The position numbers and the translations under genes are program-made. DNA of 64,000 nt, taken from the NCBI GenBank assembly GCA_025617745.1, contig CM046861.1, forward strand, positions 11,928,516 through 11,992,515, written 5' to 3'. A model generated the notes under the pieces. That model saw only the letters and a program-made list of their open reading frames with translations. It did no database searches and had not been told where the DNA came from. The stretch is from Heliocidaris erythrogramma (taxonomy: Eukaryota > Echinodermata > Echinoidea > Camarodonta > Echinometridae). Each line of letters opens with the position of its first letter. The first letter of the stretch is position 1. This document shows positions 10,379 to 20,950 of this stretch, in pieces.

Positions 10379-10495
10379 ATATTTCACAAGTATTCCCAGA
10401 ACGTTCCAATGGACACAGGCATAAGTATTTAGATTCCTGATTGGCGCCGACACACGTCCCTCCATTAGTGCAAGGGTTCGAATGACAAGCGAAGG
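10379..10495 (-). CDS. EGF-like exon D1 (gene 2, last recognised exon)
   Basis: This 117-nt phase 1-1 exon reads ACHSNPCTNGGTC, then a loop with NQESKYLCLC, ending SGNTCEI. All six cysteines are present and there is no stop. The donor is GTATTG and the acceptor ends AAAAG with a poor pyrimidine tract, so its use is less certain than for the array exons. It is the duplicate of exon D2 (16267-16383), with substitutions at several loop positions. The neighbouring exon C copy is destroyed, so this duplicate may be skipped or decaying. Confidence 0.65.
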
Positions 10496-11155
10496 CTTTT
10501 CAACATATTCATGGAAGAATAGATCTGAGATGAATGAAATATACTCATATTCAGAAGACTAAGCAGTGACAATGATGACAATGATGAAAAGATAGTTGGA
10601 CGTGTAAATGTCTTTTCAAATTAGTTATATCAGTTATTTCAGTTTCTTTTTTCCCTGTGTGTACAATTCGCACGGAATTTCTTGATATGAAAATGAATTA
10701 AAAGTAATCAGTTATTTGTGTCTTAGAAAAGTACCAATAGGTAAATAAACTTGACACCGGTGCTAGAACAAATAAGTAAAAGGATATCTTTTTAAAATAA
10801 ATTTTTAAAGTATCACGTCCTGATTGACATGGAAACTACAAAAACTAAAGTCCGGCTCACCCAAGGTGTCATTTCTGTTGCGTCAGGACATGCGCTAATC
10901 GAGCCTGTGAAGGCAATGAACTCATATATACGACAGTTATTAAAGTATTAATTGCACTTTCCATTTTGTAATTATTTTTTAAACGAAATCACTATTCAAT
11001 GACGCGCAAAAAAACCCACACGAGTCACTGACGTGGTCCTAACATCAGCAAATGACGTCTCATGTGAGCTGGACTTTACTCAAACATTATTTTCTGAAAC
11101 GAAATGATGGCAATAAAGTTTGATTTAAACATATTTTTATTAGTCTGCCTGTTTC
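10496..11155. other. Intron, ancient duplicated block copy 1
   Basis: Matches 16384-16660 and 17400-17735 on either side of the foldback insertion of copy 2 (for example AATGACGTCTCATG against AATGACGCATTGTG). No coding signal. The counterpart of EGF exon E (17808-17924) is not found after this point. Confidence 0.5.
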
Positions 11156-11759
11156 CGGCCCCGAAACAAAACTAAAGTCATCAAAACATATTTTGGCACC
11201 TGAGCATGAGAAAAAGGAAGCCTCGAATGTTCTTTTCAATGCATAAAAAGATCAAGGCCAGTGACCCATTTTAGTTATATTTTACTCATGATTGATGACG
11301 ATATGCATTCAAAACAATTCTCTCAAAAAATATTTGAAAAATGAATCAAAACGAAATGAGAAGACGAAAGAAACACTGTTTTTATTTATTTATAAATGCT
11401 TTATTTTTCATTATTATTCTTATACTACCTCATATGCAGAAATATTTCTTTGTGACTCGGCCCCGAAACAAAACTAAAGTCATCAAAACATATTTTGGCA
11501 CCTGAGCATGAGAAAGAGGAAGCATCGAATGTTCTTTTCAATGCATAAAAAGATCAAGGCCAGTGACCCATTTTTGTAATATTTTACTCATGATTGATGT
11601 CGATATGCATTCAAAACAATTCTCTCAAAAAATATTTCAAAAATGGATCAAAACGAAGTGAGAAGACGAAAGAAACATTGTTTTTATTTATTTATAAATC
11701 CTTTATTTTTCATTATTATTCTTATACTACCTCATATGCAGAAATATTTCTTTGTGACT
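11156..11759. repeat. Direct tandem duplication, period 302 bp
   Basis: Two adjacent near-identical copies, 11156-11457 and 11458-11759, both starting CGGCCCCGAAACAAAAC. A few substitutions separate them. Matching short ORFs (11292-11477 and 11594-11809) are by-products with no domain. Confidence 0.85.
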
Positions 11760-14278
11760 TTTTGCTATCAGATCCCAAAATGACTAACCACAGTTCGCCT
11801 TTTTATTAGCATATGCCTATCTAAATACTACATGTTAAGATCATAAAGGTTTTAATTGAAGTAAATCGAAAATGCATGGAGTCAATGGACCTTAAAGAAT
11901 ATTTGTGCTGAGCAACATGCACCCGTTCCACTTAGCGGGTAAAATGTGTATTTACAATGAAATATTTTATTTTTAAATCGCAGTTCTGTGTAACCTAAAT
12001 TGACAGATACATGCGACACTTTTTGATGACGTCATCATCTTGAATATAAAAGTGAAATTAAATGATGGATCAAGCTTTTTTTTTTGCTTTAAAATGAGGT
12101 TTATATATATATATATATATATATATAATAGATAGATATATGTATAAAGTTTATATATATATAATACACATGAGACCTATATGATGAATACTTAGAAAGT
12201 ATGAATGTAGCAATACATTAAATGCAGTAATTCTCATACATGAAATCAAAGGAAACAAAAAAATGGTCCTGAACTTTTCATGTATTTTTGTAATCTTTTC
12301 ATTGAAACGGTTACAAAATTGACTAACTTTTCATAATAAGCTTATACTGTAAAACGAAAGTATAATACGCTGGCTAATGCAGTATGAGAATTTCAACACT
12401 GAGAAATTAACTATTCGCAGCTTAACTCTAGGGTTATCAGTCTCCTCCTCATTCTTCAATCATCTTTTTCCACGCAGTTTTAAACCTTCTACATTTTAAA
12501 ATATATACAGTAATTCTACCTATTACCTATGTGGCATAAATCTTATCAGCGAACCTTCCTTTTTCGGCCTTTCCTGAAGACTATTTCAATAGCATAGAGT
12601 CAAAAATTTATTAAACAAAATTTTACAAAGAAACCGCATATATATTTACAAACCAAGATATCACATCACGTTCTAAAAAGGAATAGCGATAAGCTACTTT
12701 TTAAAAAACATCGAAAATATACACAGACATAAGTATTAAACATCACCAATACAAATATTTGTACGTTACATAATCAGATAAATTAGTTATAAAAGTAACA
12801 GTATACTAGGCAAAAAAAAAATATTGTAAGTGATTTTCACAGTCCTGTCTGATTATACATGCACATAGTGCCTCCAAAGTATGAACTTTACAATTTTTTT
12901 ACCCTTTGAAATTTCAATAAACATGCATAAATTGAGTTTAAACTAATTGAATTCATTTAAACTATACAGAAAATGTGAAGGATATCTTGTAATATTTACA
13001 ATACTACGATATCATACAGTAAAATCAACGATTATGACAGAGCACAATTTTGTTTTATTTTCATGTTTACATGCATTGTAATAGAAATTAAAGAGAACAC
13101 TGTTGTCTACTAGTAGTGTAAAGTCTTCATTCTGATGATGTTGTTCATACGAATTTATGCGCTGAAGTATTATCGGTATCCGTTCGGAATCTATTATCAC
13201 ATGATTGTGTTTTTATTATTGTATTATTTTCTATATTTGCAAACTTAGCGTGTTTTCCATACAACGCCACTAAAATAGTGTGCCTTTTCCTACCTACCCT
13301 TTAATCTTAAAAAAAAACTTTTGCATATTCATAACTTCTCGTTACATCGCGTTTATGAAAATGAAAATTGCAGTTAATATCATGAAAAGATTGCAGGTAA
13401 ATTTGGCTCCATCTGCAGTTGTCGTTCTTGCTGTGGTTGCAAGGGCTGTAAAGAAGAAGGATGGATAACATGTACTGGCCGTATCCATATATATCGATGA
13501 TATATGAAAGATTATGATAACTCTTTATATGCCAATGAAATAATGAGCCTGTGCCACACATTGTCGCAAATCCAAGACCCCAAAAATGTGATAAACTTTT
13601 TTTTTGTTGTTGCTTGCTTGTCAGAGAATTTCGGAGGAAGACTAGACCCCCAAAATTGTGATAACCTTCTTTTTTGGGGGTTGTCAGAAAATTGTAGACA
13701 TTTCGGATAGTTAAATCATGTGGTGTCCCCCCCCCCCCCCGAATTTCAAAATGAATTTACGCCACTGGTGCCACAGAACATTTCTCAAGGGATAGATTGA
13801 TTTAACAACTTTTTCAGATTTATTTTACAACTTCCATTATAAAAGTACATACAAGTGATAAAGGAATTTTCAGGTATGCAATTAAGAAATGAAGTGGGCG
13901 ACTACACCAAGTTTTTGTAATACACAGTGCAGTCTTTTTAATAATTGGTTCCTATTATTGTGCCGATTTGCACACGTGGCAAGCCTGTGATTGTGTCCGT
14001 TTGCACTCGTGGCAAAGGCAAGGTTATTGATATTGTCTGAGATTCAAACTTCGGAATAAGAAAGGAAAATATATGTACATGTTAACTCCTATACCGAGAT
14101 ATATCAGTATAAGATCAAATTATAAAAATATTCAGAAATGTGTATTATTCTTTACTAAATTCATGTGATAGTGGTAGCAATGAGACGAAAATCATTGAAA
14201 CGATAGGCATAATGTCCTTTTCATAGGTATTCTATTATAGAACAAGATGTTTTAATATTAATTAATCGACCTCTTAAC
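11760..14278. other. Intronic or intergenic DNA, no gene seen
   Basis: AT-rich. It holds an AT microsatellite (about 12103-12127), the ancient block related to 7470-7900 (12410-12850), and a segment (about 12750-12990) related to 55656-55890 upstream of gene 2. A poly(C) run sits near 13729-13740. No EGF exon or other domain was found in either strand. Confidence 0.5.
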
Positions 14279-14704
14279 CAGGCCCGTAGCCAGAGGGGGG
14301 TCGGAGGGGTCGAACGACCCCCCCCCCCTTCTTGGGCTGAGGTCCGCTTTTTCATGAAAAAAACCACACACACACACACACACACACCTGTAATCTTTGT
14401 TACCAGAATTACCCACACGCTGTCAGTTGTACAGCATCAAAGCAGTGAATGTAACACACACTCTAATAAATATTTTGTTTCTGCAACTTCAAAAATGTGT
14501 GTTCAAAATCATCATTCACAACCCCTAAATTTCCCCTCGGGAATCCTTAAATGGCAGCAGAAACCATCTAGATTTTAAAATTTTCCGGGGGGACCATGCC
14601 CCCGGACCCCCTAGCAAGGACCTGCCAAAGGTATTGATTATGACAAAAAGATCCACTTTTGCCAAAAACGACCCACCCCTTTAGAAACCCTGGCTACGGG
14701 CCTG
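14279..14704. mobile_element. MITE-like element with GGCCCGTAGCCAG termini
   Basis: The segment starts CAGGCCCGTAGCCAG and ends with its exact inverse, CTGGCTACGGGCCTG. TTAAC flanks both ends (14274-14278 and 14705-14709). Inside are G and C runs and a CA microsatellite (about 14366-14388). No transposase. The superfamily is uncertain: the CA...TG ends resemble hAT, but only 5 bp of flanking repeat is visible. Confidence 0.75.
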
Positions 14705-14709
14705 TTAAC

Positions 14710-15068
14710 TAGCGTAGTATCTCATATTGGAACGGACACATTGTGTGACTGTTATTAGATGTAAAATAAATATACATGCATAGAGAGAAAGAAAGAGAGA
14801 ATTCAGATTTGGAATTTATTTCCTACCTTCAGAATTTCAGCTTCTAGCTCTTAATGGGACTAATTTCTCCCCATGATAGCCTTTTATGTTGGATGATTAT
14901 AGAATTTAAAAGCAATTGTACTGTTTTTTCCCGAGTAAGGAAATTTGGGCAGACTTATCACTAAACATGTTTTTCTTCTTGATGCAATCACAAGAACAAA
15001 TAGTTTACACAGTCATATTCCAACTTAAAAACAGGATTCTACATTATGATGATGGAGATACATCTTAC
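14710..15068. other. Intron of gene 2 between exon C and the left end
   Basis: The second copy of the ancient block; 14800-15060 aligns with 8053-8150 plus 9634-9760. The LINE at 8181-9618 is absent here, so this is an empty-site equivalent. No coding signal. Confidence 0.55.
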
Positions 15069-15188
15069 ATGTTTCACAGAGGGTTCCCGTATAATCAACT
15101 GAACAGGTGCAGGTGTAGGCCGCTTCACCAAGACCCCCATTACAAGTCGCGCCGTTCGCACAAGAGTTCTCCGTACATGGGCTGACAG
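15069..15188 (-). CDS. EGF-like exon C (gene 2)
   Basis: This 120-nt phase 1-1 exon reads SPCTENSCANGATC, a GGLGEAAYTC loop and TCSVDYTGTLCE. That gives six cysteines with EGF spacing. The donor is GTAAGA. The acceptor is TATATTTCAAG, and its upstream pyrimidine-rich part is the TTATTATT tail of a LINE fragment that abuts it. A second acceptor, TGTCAG 7 nt further in, would break the phase, so the outer one is preferred. Confidence 0.75.
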
Positions 15189-15194
15189 CTTGAA

Positions 15195-15712
15195 ATATAT
15201 AATAATAATAATAATAACGTCTATTTATATAGCGCTTTTCAGAAGTAAACTAATATCAAAGCGCTTTACATAATTATAGCATATATTACAATACAATGAT
15301 AAATCGCATAATATAGGAATTCAAGTAATGATATACAATTGAGCATAATATGGATGTTTGAAACCCTATGATAAGAATGCCTCTTTCATTAGATGGGTTT
15401 TTAATTTTGATTTGAACAAATTAAGATCTGTGCTTAAACGGATAGAGGAAGGAAGGGAATTCCAATAGTGGGGCCGAACACGAAAAAGACCTATCTCCGA
15501 AAAATTTTATTTTTGCTTTTTTGACCATTAACAGATTTTGATTTGAGGAACGCAGGGATCTGCCGGGTGTATATAATTTGACAATTTCAGAAAGGTATTT
15601 TGGAGCAGGACCATGTATGGATTTGAAAGTTAAAAGAAGAATTTTGAACTGGACACGATATTTAACGGGTAGCCAATGCAGATGTTTAAGAGTGAATGTT
15701 AATATCCACATA
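15195..15712 (-). mobile_element. LINE 3' fragment with TTATTA tail
   Basis: A minus-strand ORF (15711-15421) gives the C-terminal region of a LINE polyprotein: LHWLPVKYRVQFKILLLTFK, PAPKYLSE, and SLRSSNQNLL. The 3' UTR has paired AAAGCGCT motifs and the element ends in ATTATT repeats at 15195-15220. Such ends occur in many L2/CR1-like elements. It is strongly 5'-truncated and lies just inside the intron upstream of exon C. Confidence 0.8.
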
Positions 15713-16266
15713 CCGCTAATGTCCGTTAAACGTGAGGCGTCATTAGCTCACGGAGGACTACGTCAGCGACATCTTGAGTTACTAGCACATGCATTAATGG
15801 CCTTCAAAGGCTTCATATGGGTAGGTAATAGAGGAGTCTTAAAAATGATATCTCGTGTACAACGGGCATATCAAGTAGAACGTGACGCTGGGTTGTAAGT
15901 CGAAAGATAATATATTAATGTCATGTCGTCGCTTCTTCAAATGTGGATTTACAGACCGAGCTAAAGTCCCATTGTAGCGTCTGACATAGAATATGGCTCT
16001 TGTACTAGGCTCAGTTTTATGCGTCTCAGATCAAACTTCTTTTTCCACGTCAGTTTAAACAACACTTTATAGTAAGAGTGAAATTATGTGAGTTCAGAAG
16101 AAAAAAAATAATGATTTCTATAGCTCAGCAACTTTTACATTATTGTCAACGTTTGTCTTGGAAATGAGTCACTAAATGTTAATTGAGTGCTTATTTAAAA
16201 ATGTATTTATGTTCTTTATTTAGTAAACAATAATATATTTTTCGTAATAACAATTAACATAAATAC
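15713..16266. other. Intron between EGF exons D2 and C
   Basis: The part 15720-16040 is unlike copy 1 and probably inserted. It carries a plus-strand ORF (15578-15898) with no domain I recognise, partly antisense to the LINE. From about 16047 it matches copy 1 again. Confidence 0.45.
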
Positions 16267-16383
16267 CTATTTCACAAGTATTCCCAGAACGTCCCAATGT
16301 ACATAGGCACATGTATTCAGATTCCTGATTGCCGCTGACACACGTTCCTCCATTAGTGCAAGGGTTCGAATGGCAAGCGATGA
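16267..16383 (-). CDS. EGF-like exon D2 (gene 2)
   Basis: This 117-nt phase 1-1 exon reads ACHSNPCTNGGTC, then NQESEYMCLC and GRSGNTCEIG, with six cysteines. The donor is GTATTT. The acceptor is GTTGAAAAG, lacking a good pyrimidine tract, as in D1. It lies between exons E (17808-17924) and C (15069-15188). Its conservation in both copies of the ancient duplication argues that it is a real exon. Confidence 0.78.
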   Translation of the reverse strand, partial: SSLAIRTLALMEERVSAAIRNLNTCAYVHWDVLGILVK

Positions 16384-16672
16384 CTTTTCAACATATTCAT
16401 GAAAGAATGGATTAGAGATGAGTTAAATTTAAATTCAGAAGACTAAGCAGTGACATTGATGACAATGTAGAAAAGACAAGTCGACGTGTGATACCTTTTA
16501 TGATGGCAAATTTTTCTTTCGAATTCCTCAAATTAGTTATTTCAGGTTCTTCATTTATTTTTGCATGTGCGTGCAATTCACAGGGAATTTCTCTATATGG
16601 AAATGTCTATTGAATTAAAAGTTATTAGTTATTGGTGTCTTAGCAAGTTATCAATAGTATTGGCGGAGACAT

Positions 16673-16714
16673 CGCCGCGACTGCCGCGACTGATCAGTAG
16701 CGGCAGTCGCGGCG
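16673..16714. repeat. Perfect GC-rich hairpin, 15-bp arms
   Basis: CGCCGCGACTGCCGC (16673-16687) recurs as its exact inverse at 16700-16714, with a 12-nt centre. It resembles the GAGAC/CGC-rich wording of the foldback element that starts 60 bp further on, and may belong to the same family. Confidence 0.85.
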
Positions 16715-16760
16715 ACTCCGGAGACAAAAAAACAAACTCAAAAACTTAAGAGGGTATATC

Positions 16761-17386
16761 TCATTGGCCTGGAGACTAGGGGTGATATTCTGAGATTTAT
16801 TTTATCTTGATTTTAGTGAAATAATTTTAATTGTCATAACAAAATGTACACTTATGGCGCATCACTGGTTAATGAATGCACAAAAGTGGCTGCGTATGCA
16901 GAATTCATCTGCGCAAACACCAATGAAATGTTGCAATTCAAAATTTGTTATGACAAATAAAATCTTTTCACTAAAATCAAGATAACATAGATCTCAGAGT
17001 ACCACCCTAGGTGGCTACCTGGTGGCAACTCGAGTCTTCGCTGGTTGCGGAGACGTCTCCGCTATGTCTTCGCGACGTCTCCTGGAGACTAGCCGGGTCT
17101 CCGGGGAGTCGCGGGAAATTCAGCTGGAGACTGGAAAAAGTCTCCAGCAGGTCTCGGATACGTCTCCGCAACGTTGCCACAACATCTCCTCATTCTCCTT
17201 GGTCTCAAGCAGGTCTCGGAGACGTCGCGGATACATCTCCAAGATCTGCTGGAGACTGGAAAAAGTCTCAAAAAATATCGAACATGTTTGAATTTCCCGC
17301 GACACCCCGGAGACGCGGCTAGTCTCCGGGAGACGTCGCCGCAACGAGCGGAGACTTGAGTCGCCACCTAGTCTCCAGGCCAATGA
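16761..17386. mobile_element. Foldback element with GTCTCC-rich arms
   Basis: Both ends carry TCATTGGCCTGGAGACTAG or its inverse. The arms pair over roughly 150-200 bp with some mismatch, counting across a nested insertion in the left arm. The sequence is unusually GC-rich and full of GTCTCC/GGAGAC. Overlapping ORFs on both strands (about 17010-17380) have similar composition only because the DNA is self-complementary. It splits the homology between 16384-16660 and 17400-17735, so it inserted after the ancient duplication. Confidence 0.8.
16779..17007. mobile_element. TA-flanked MITE nested in the foldback element
   Basis: Inverted repeats of about 43 bp start GGGGTGATATTCTGAGAT and GGGTGGTACTCTGAGAT. 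TA lies on each side (16777-16778, 17008-17009). Removing it restores the CTAGGTGGC that pairs with the other arm of the foldback element. TA duplication and length fit a Tc1/mariner-type MITE. Confidence 0.8.
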
Positions 17387-17807
17387 ATGTGTTACAACAA
17401 ATAAGCCAAAAGATGTTTCATAGATTTCTAAAGTAGCACTTCTTGTTTGGCATGAAAACTACAAAGACTTAAGTCCAGCTCACACAAGGCGTCATTTCGA
17501 TCATATCGATTGCGTCAGTACATGCACTTATCGAGCCTATGAAGGGTATTAACCCAAACGCCAGTTATTAAGAGTTTTGTTTGCACTGTTCGCCTTGTAA
17601 TCATTTTGAAATCATATCACATCTTTAAAAAAACACCGTACAATTCACTGACGCGGTCCTAACGTCAGCAAATGACGCATTGTGTGAGCCGGACTAAAAT
17701 CAAAAATTACTTTCTGAAATGAAATGATGGCCCCCTCCCCCCCCCCCCCCCCCAAACAAAAAATTGGTTTTTATCCATGTTATTCATGTAACATCCTATC
17801 GACTCAC

Positions 17808-17924
17808 CGATTTCACACGTGACTCCTGTAAACCCGGCTAAACACGAACACTGGAATTCAATCTCTTGAATCATATTTTGACACGAACCTCCATTAGCGC
17901 ATGGGTTTGAAGCACAGGGAGGCT
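17808..17924 (-). CDS. EGF-like exon E (gene 2)
   Basis: This 117-nt phase 1-1 exon reads [14 protein letters not shown], then QEIEFQCSC and [11 protein letters not shown], with six cysteines. The acceptor TTCTGCAG and donor GTGAGT are both strong. It lies between exons G (19328-19447) and D2. Its last residues, CEIG, are like those of D2, which suggests a common ancestor. Confidence 0.85.
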
Positions 17925-18407
17925 CTGCAGAATGATATTTAACAAAAATGAATTTCATTAAAAGTAAGATACAAAGTCACTTTAACGTGAACATGAGCTT
18001 TCTCATCGCTTTCATATCGCTTTTGATGAACATCATAAAATGAATGTCCCCTAAAAAGGCTTGATCCTCAACGGTCCTCATTCCAAATATGACGAGAAAC
18101 AGCTAAAAAGTTTGGACCAAAACTTTATGCCACGGTCCGACATACACATTTCTATGTGCAGGGCAAATGACTTTTAGGAAGTTGAATGAGTCTCTTTAGA
18201 AGAGCGAGACTTATCCTTATTTGCGTAGGAATGCATTTGCAGGTTAAATGACCACAGGTGTGTCACAAGGGGGAGAAGAAATGAATCGTCATTAATTTTA
18301 GATCGATGTTTCAGCTACGGACGTTTTCATATCGTTAGGAATTAGGAATTTATTTTAAAAAACAACTTGCAAATGATTTGCCATCGAAGCTGGGTACAGC
18401 CTTGTAC

Positions 18408-18470
<63 letters not shown>
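18408..18470. repeat. TA microsatellite
   Basis: About 60 bp of nearly pure TA. Confidence 0.95.
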
Positions 18471-18474
<4 letters not shown>

Positions 18475-18604
18475 TAATGCATTTATTATATGTATTTTGC
18501 ATTTCAGGTCTTCACAGGAAGTAGGGTTGCATTTTAGAAAGTAATTTATTCATTTGTATACAAACTTCTTTTAGGCATTACTCCCATTACTCCCAGTGTT
18601 AAAT

Positions 18605-18735
18605 ATCGTATGCCTGATCTGTAATGAAAATCACATGTCAGAAAAAATGTAACCAGCGGGATTCGACCCTGGCATCTACTGCTTGCCGGGCAGCGACTAA
18701 ACCACCAGGCTATTCTGGTTCACGGCCAAGTCACC
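18605..18735 (-). mobile_element. tRNA-derived SINE or tRNA-like relic
   Basis: On the minus strand an A-box-like GCCTGGTGGTTTAGTCGC (18710-18693) is followed about 25 nt later by a B-box-like GGGTCGAATCC (18669-18659). The spacing fits a RNA polymerase III promoter of tRNA type. A proper acceptor stem is not evident, so a SINE head is more likely than a working tRNA. Its ends are approximate. Confidence 0.6.
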
Positions 18736-19327
18736 ATGAACTGGAATCAAATACCCAAGATCCTCTTCTTTCTGACTGATTAATATTCAACGATCTGCTG
18801 TGGACAATAGTTAGTAAATGAAGAAGCTTAATGGCGGGAATTTTAATTTGTAAACAATTTTGTATTTATTCATGTTTGAGGAACGAATTAGGAAAAGGTA
18901 AATTTCTTATAATTTTGATGATTCTGACACCCCGCAGTGTACACCAATTCTTATATACCTCATAATCAACTTTTTGCAATTGCTTCCAGACAGTGTCTCT
19001 CACAAATTGATTCAATGACCAGAACTAAACTTTATCTCTTAAAGGGATTATTTAAATATGAAATCAAATGTTCTATTTAATGGGGGTATGCACGCACATT
19101 GAAACCGGTTGTTTTTCTGAGACATATCTGAAGATCAACATGATAGTAATAAATACTTTTGACCTTTACTCCCAATTGCTACAGTCAACGAAACCAACAG
19201 CCCTCCAATGTCATTCTATGACAACATTTCTGAATATTGAGTGTATTTAGTGTCGTACTGTGCTCACATTCCTATATATACTGAGTGTATTTATTGTTTA
19301 TTTGAAATATGAATAGTCTTTTTTTAC

Positions 19328-19447
19328 CGTCATTACATGTCAGACCAGTGAAGCCTGTAGCTGTGCATATGCACATGAATGCTGTATTTTGCTTAACATT
19401 CTGGCACGCTCCTCCATTAACACAGGGGTTTGAATCGCAAGGGTATA
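19328..19447 (-). CDS. EGF-like exon G (gene 2)
   Basis: This 120-nt phase 1-1 exon reads YPCDSNPCVNGGAC, then KQNTAFMCIC and TGFTGLTCND, with six cysteines. The acceptor is AATATTCAG and the donor GTAAAAAA. Its start resembles type A exons (FPCDSNPCQNGG) and it is preceded by the B-like exon F, so F plus G may be an older version of the B plus A pair that was later amplified. Confidence 0.83.
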
Positions 19448-20106
19448 CTGAATATTGGAAAACGAAAGAGGAATTTCAGTAAAGGCGAGTGATTCTTTGG
19501 GATTTTTTTCATCACACTTCTAGGCTTCAGATTATGGAATGTATACCATTCTATTTACAGCTTAATCAGCACTGCGTTCGGGAGATAAGAAATATTAAAA
19601 TTACTGAATAAGGAACGTCAAGTAGCGTACATTTGGTACGTTCATAGGCATTTCCTATCCATTAATGTTTTAAGAGGTCGATAATTTAAGTTGAATCAGA
19701 AAAACGACAACAAAACAAACAAAATGTTATATATATCATCCCCTTCTCTATCCCATATTTGTCATTCATAATTCTGTAGCTTTAACAACAGTTCATGTTG
19801 CTGTATGATTAATATACATACACGGCAGTTCGGACTGGTATCGCGGTTATACACGGAAGTTAGTGGTCCCTATATATTTTATTATAGAAATAAACGATTT
19901 TTTTTTCTTCAGAAAATGAATTGAACCATGGAATGTAATGAATTTGATAATGAAATAGAAAACAAAACAATCAAAATCGCATCAGGGTAAAATGCACGTT
20001 TTACAGGTTTTCCTGCCAGTTTCAAAAGATGGATCCCCATATATTCGTAGAAAAAATACGTTAGTTTACCATCCGTGATAATTTACATTTGATATGATCA
20101 TCTTAC

Positions 20107-20223
20107 CATTTAACTCACATAGTTGACCAGCTTGAGATGGGGGACAGACACAGTAGAAATTGATGCCAGACTCTCCACACGAACCCCCATTGAGACATGG
20201 ATTAGGGCTGCATGAATTTGTCT
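20107..20223 (-). CDS. EGF-like exon F (gene 2)
   Basis: This 117-nt phase 1-1 exon reads SCSPNPCLNGGSC, then GINFYCVC and PPSQAGQLCELN, with six cysteines. The donor is GTAAGA and the acceptor TTTTGTAG. The spacing and the CSPNPCL start resemble type B exons. It lies between B0 (22197-22313) and G. Confidence 0.83.
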
Positions 20224-20734
20224 CTACAAAAGTTTCATTTTTACAAAAATTTACTCTGTAATATGTTAAAATATTGAAATGATATGATATATGTGATGAA
20301 CAGTTTAAATAAAAAAATGTGATTTTGTTAAACCGGGAAAAAAAAGCTGTAAAAATCTTAAAAGCTGTAAAAAAAATGAAAATCCGTTCGTTAACATAGG
20401 TTTATTCCTTGTTGACAGAGGTTTTCTGATACTTAACACAGATCGGTTAAGGCTATTTCATGTTATATAGATGTTTCTCCACCACCTTACGTAAACACTT
20501 CAATTTCTGTGGTATAAATATTGGCAGGAAGCGGGTGAGTGTTCATGCAAAAGTTATGCAAAAAATAACTAATGAGCACGACTATCCCTAGCGAAACACC
20601 TTCTAGGACAACTTTCTCTAGGAAATTCACCACCCGGTCTACTACTCCTAGGTCGAGTGTTGCAAATGCTAATAATAACAAACCGTTCTTGTATTGCACA
20701 CGTTATCATAATAACGTCCCTATGCGCTTCAGCT

Positions 20735-20885
20735 TATAGTGCATTTCAAGGAATAAATCCTGCCAGGTACCTGGGTGGAGAGTGACAAACGTGGATTAAT
20801 GTCTTGCCAAAGGACACTAATGCTGGGCTGAGATCGAACCCTCAACCCTTGGATGAATGAACCACTGTACCAACACACCTCCGCC
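20735..20885 (-). mobile_element. tRNA-derived SINE
   Basis: On the minus strand an A box (TTGGTACAGTGG, 20873-20862) and a B box (GGGTTCGATCT, 20842-20832) are followed by GTGTCCTTTGGCAAGAC and a CTCTCCACCCAGGTACC body. That order is typical of invertebrate tRNA SINEs. A partial second body follows near 20900-20950. Confidence 0.75.
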
Positions 20886-20950
20886 CCTAAATGTAGATTA
20901 CTGTCTTGCCAAGGACGTTAGTGATGTGCCAGGGACTACTACCCCATAAT

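Larger units (their letters stand above)
17925..19327. other. Intron between EGF exons G and E
   Basis: No coding signal. It includes a TA microsatellite (about 18409-18470) and a minus-strand tRNA-type SINE (listed separately). Confidence 0.6.

Noticed and set aside
15578-15898. 106-codon plus-strand ORF
   Set aside because: Half is antisense to a LINE RT fragment and the rest has no recognisable domain or splice context.
17011-17383. Cluster of overlapping ORFs on both strands
   Set aside because: All lie in the self-complementary, GTCTCC-rich foldback element; the similar protein wording on both strands is a composition effect.
18605-18735. Functional tRNA gene
   Set aside because: A and B boxes are present, but no convincing acceptor and anticodon stems; a SINE head explains it better.
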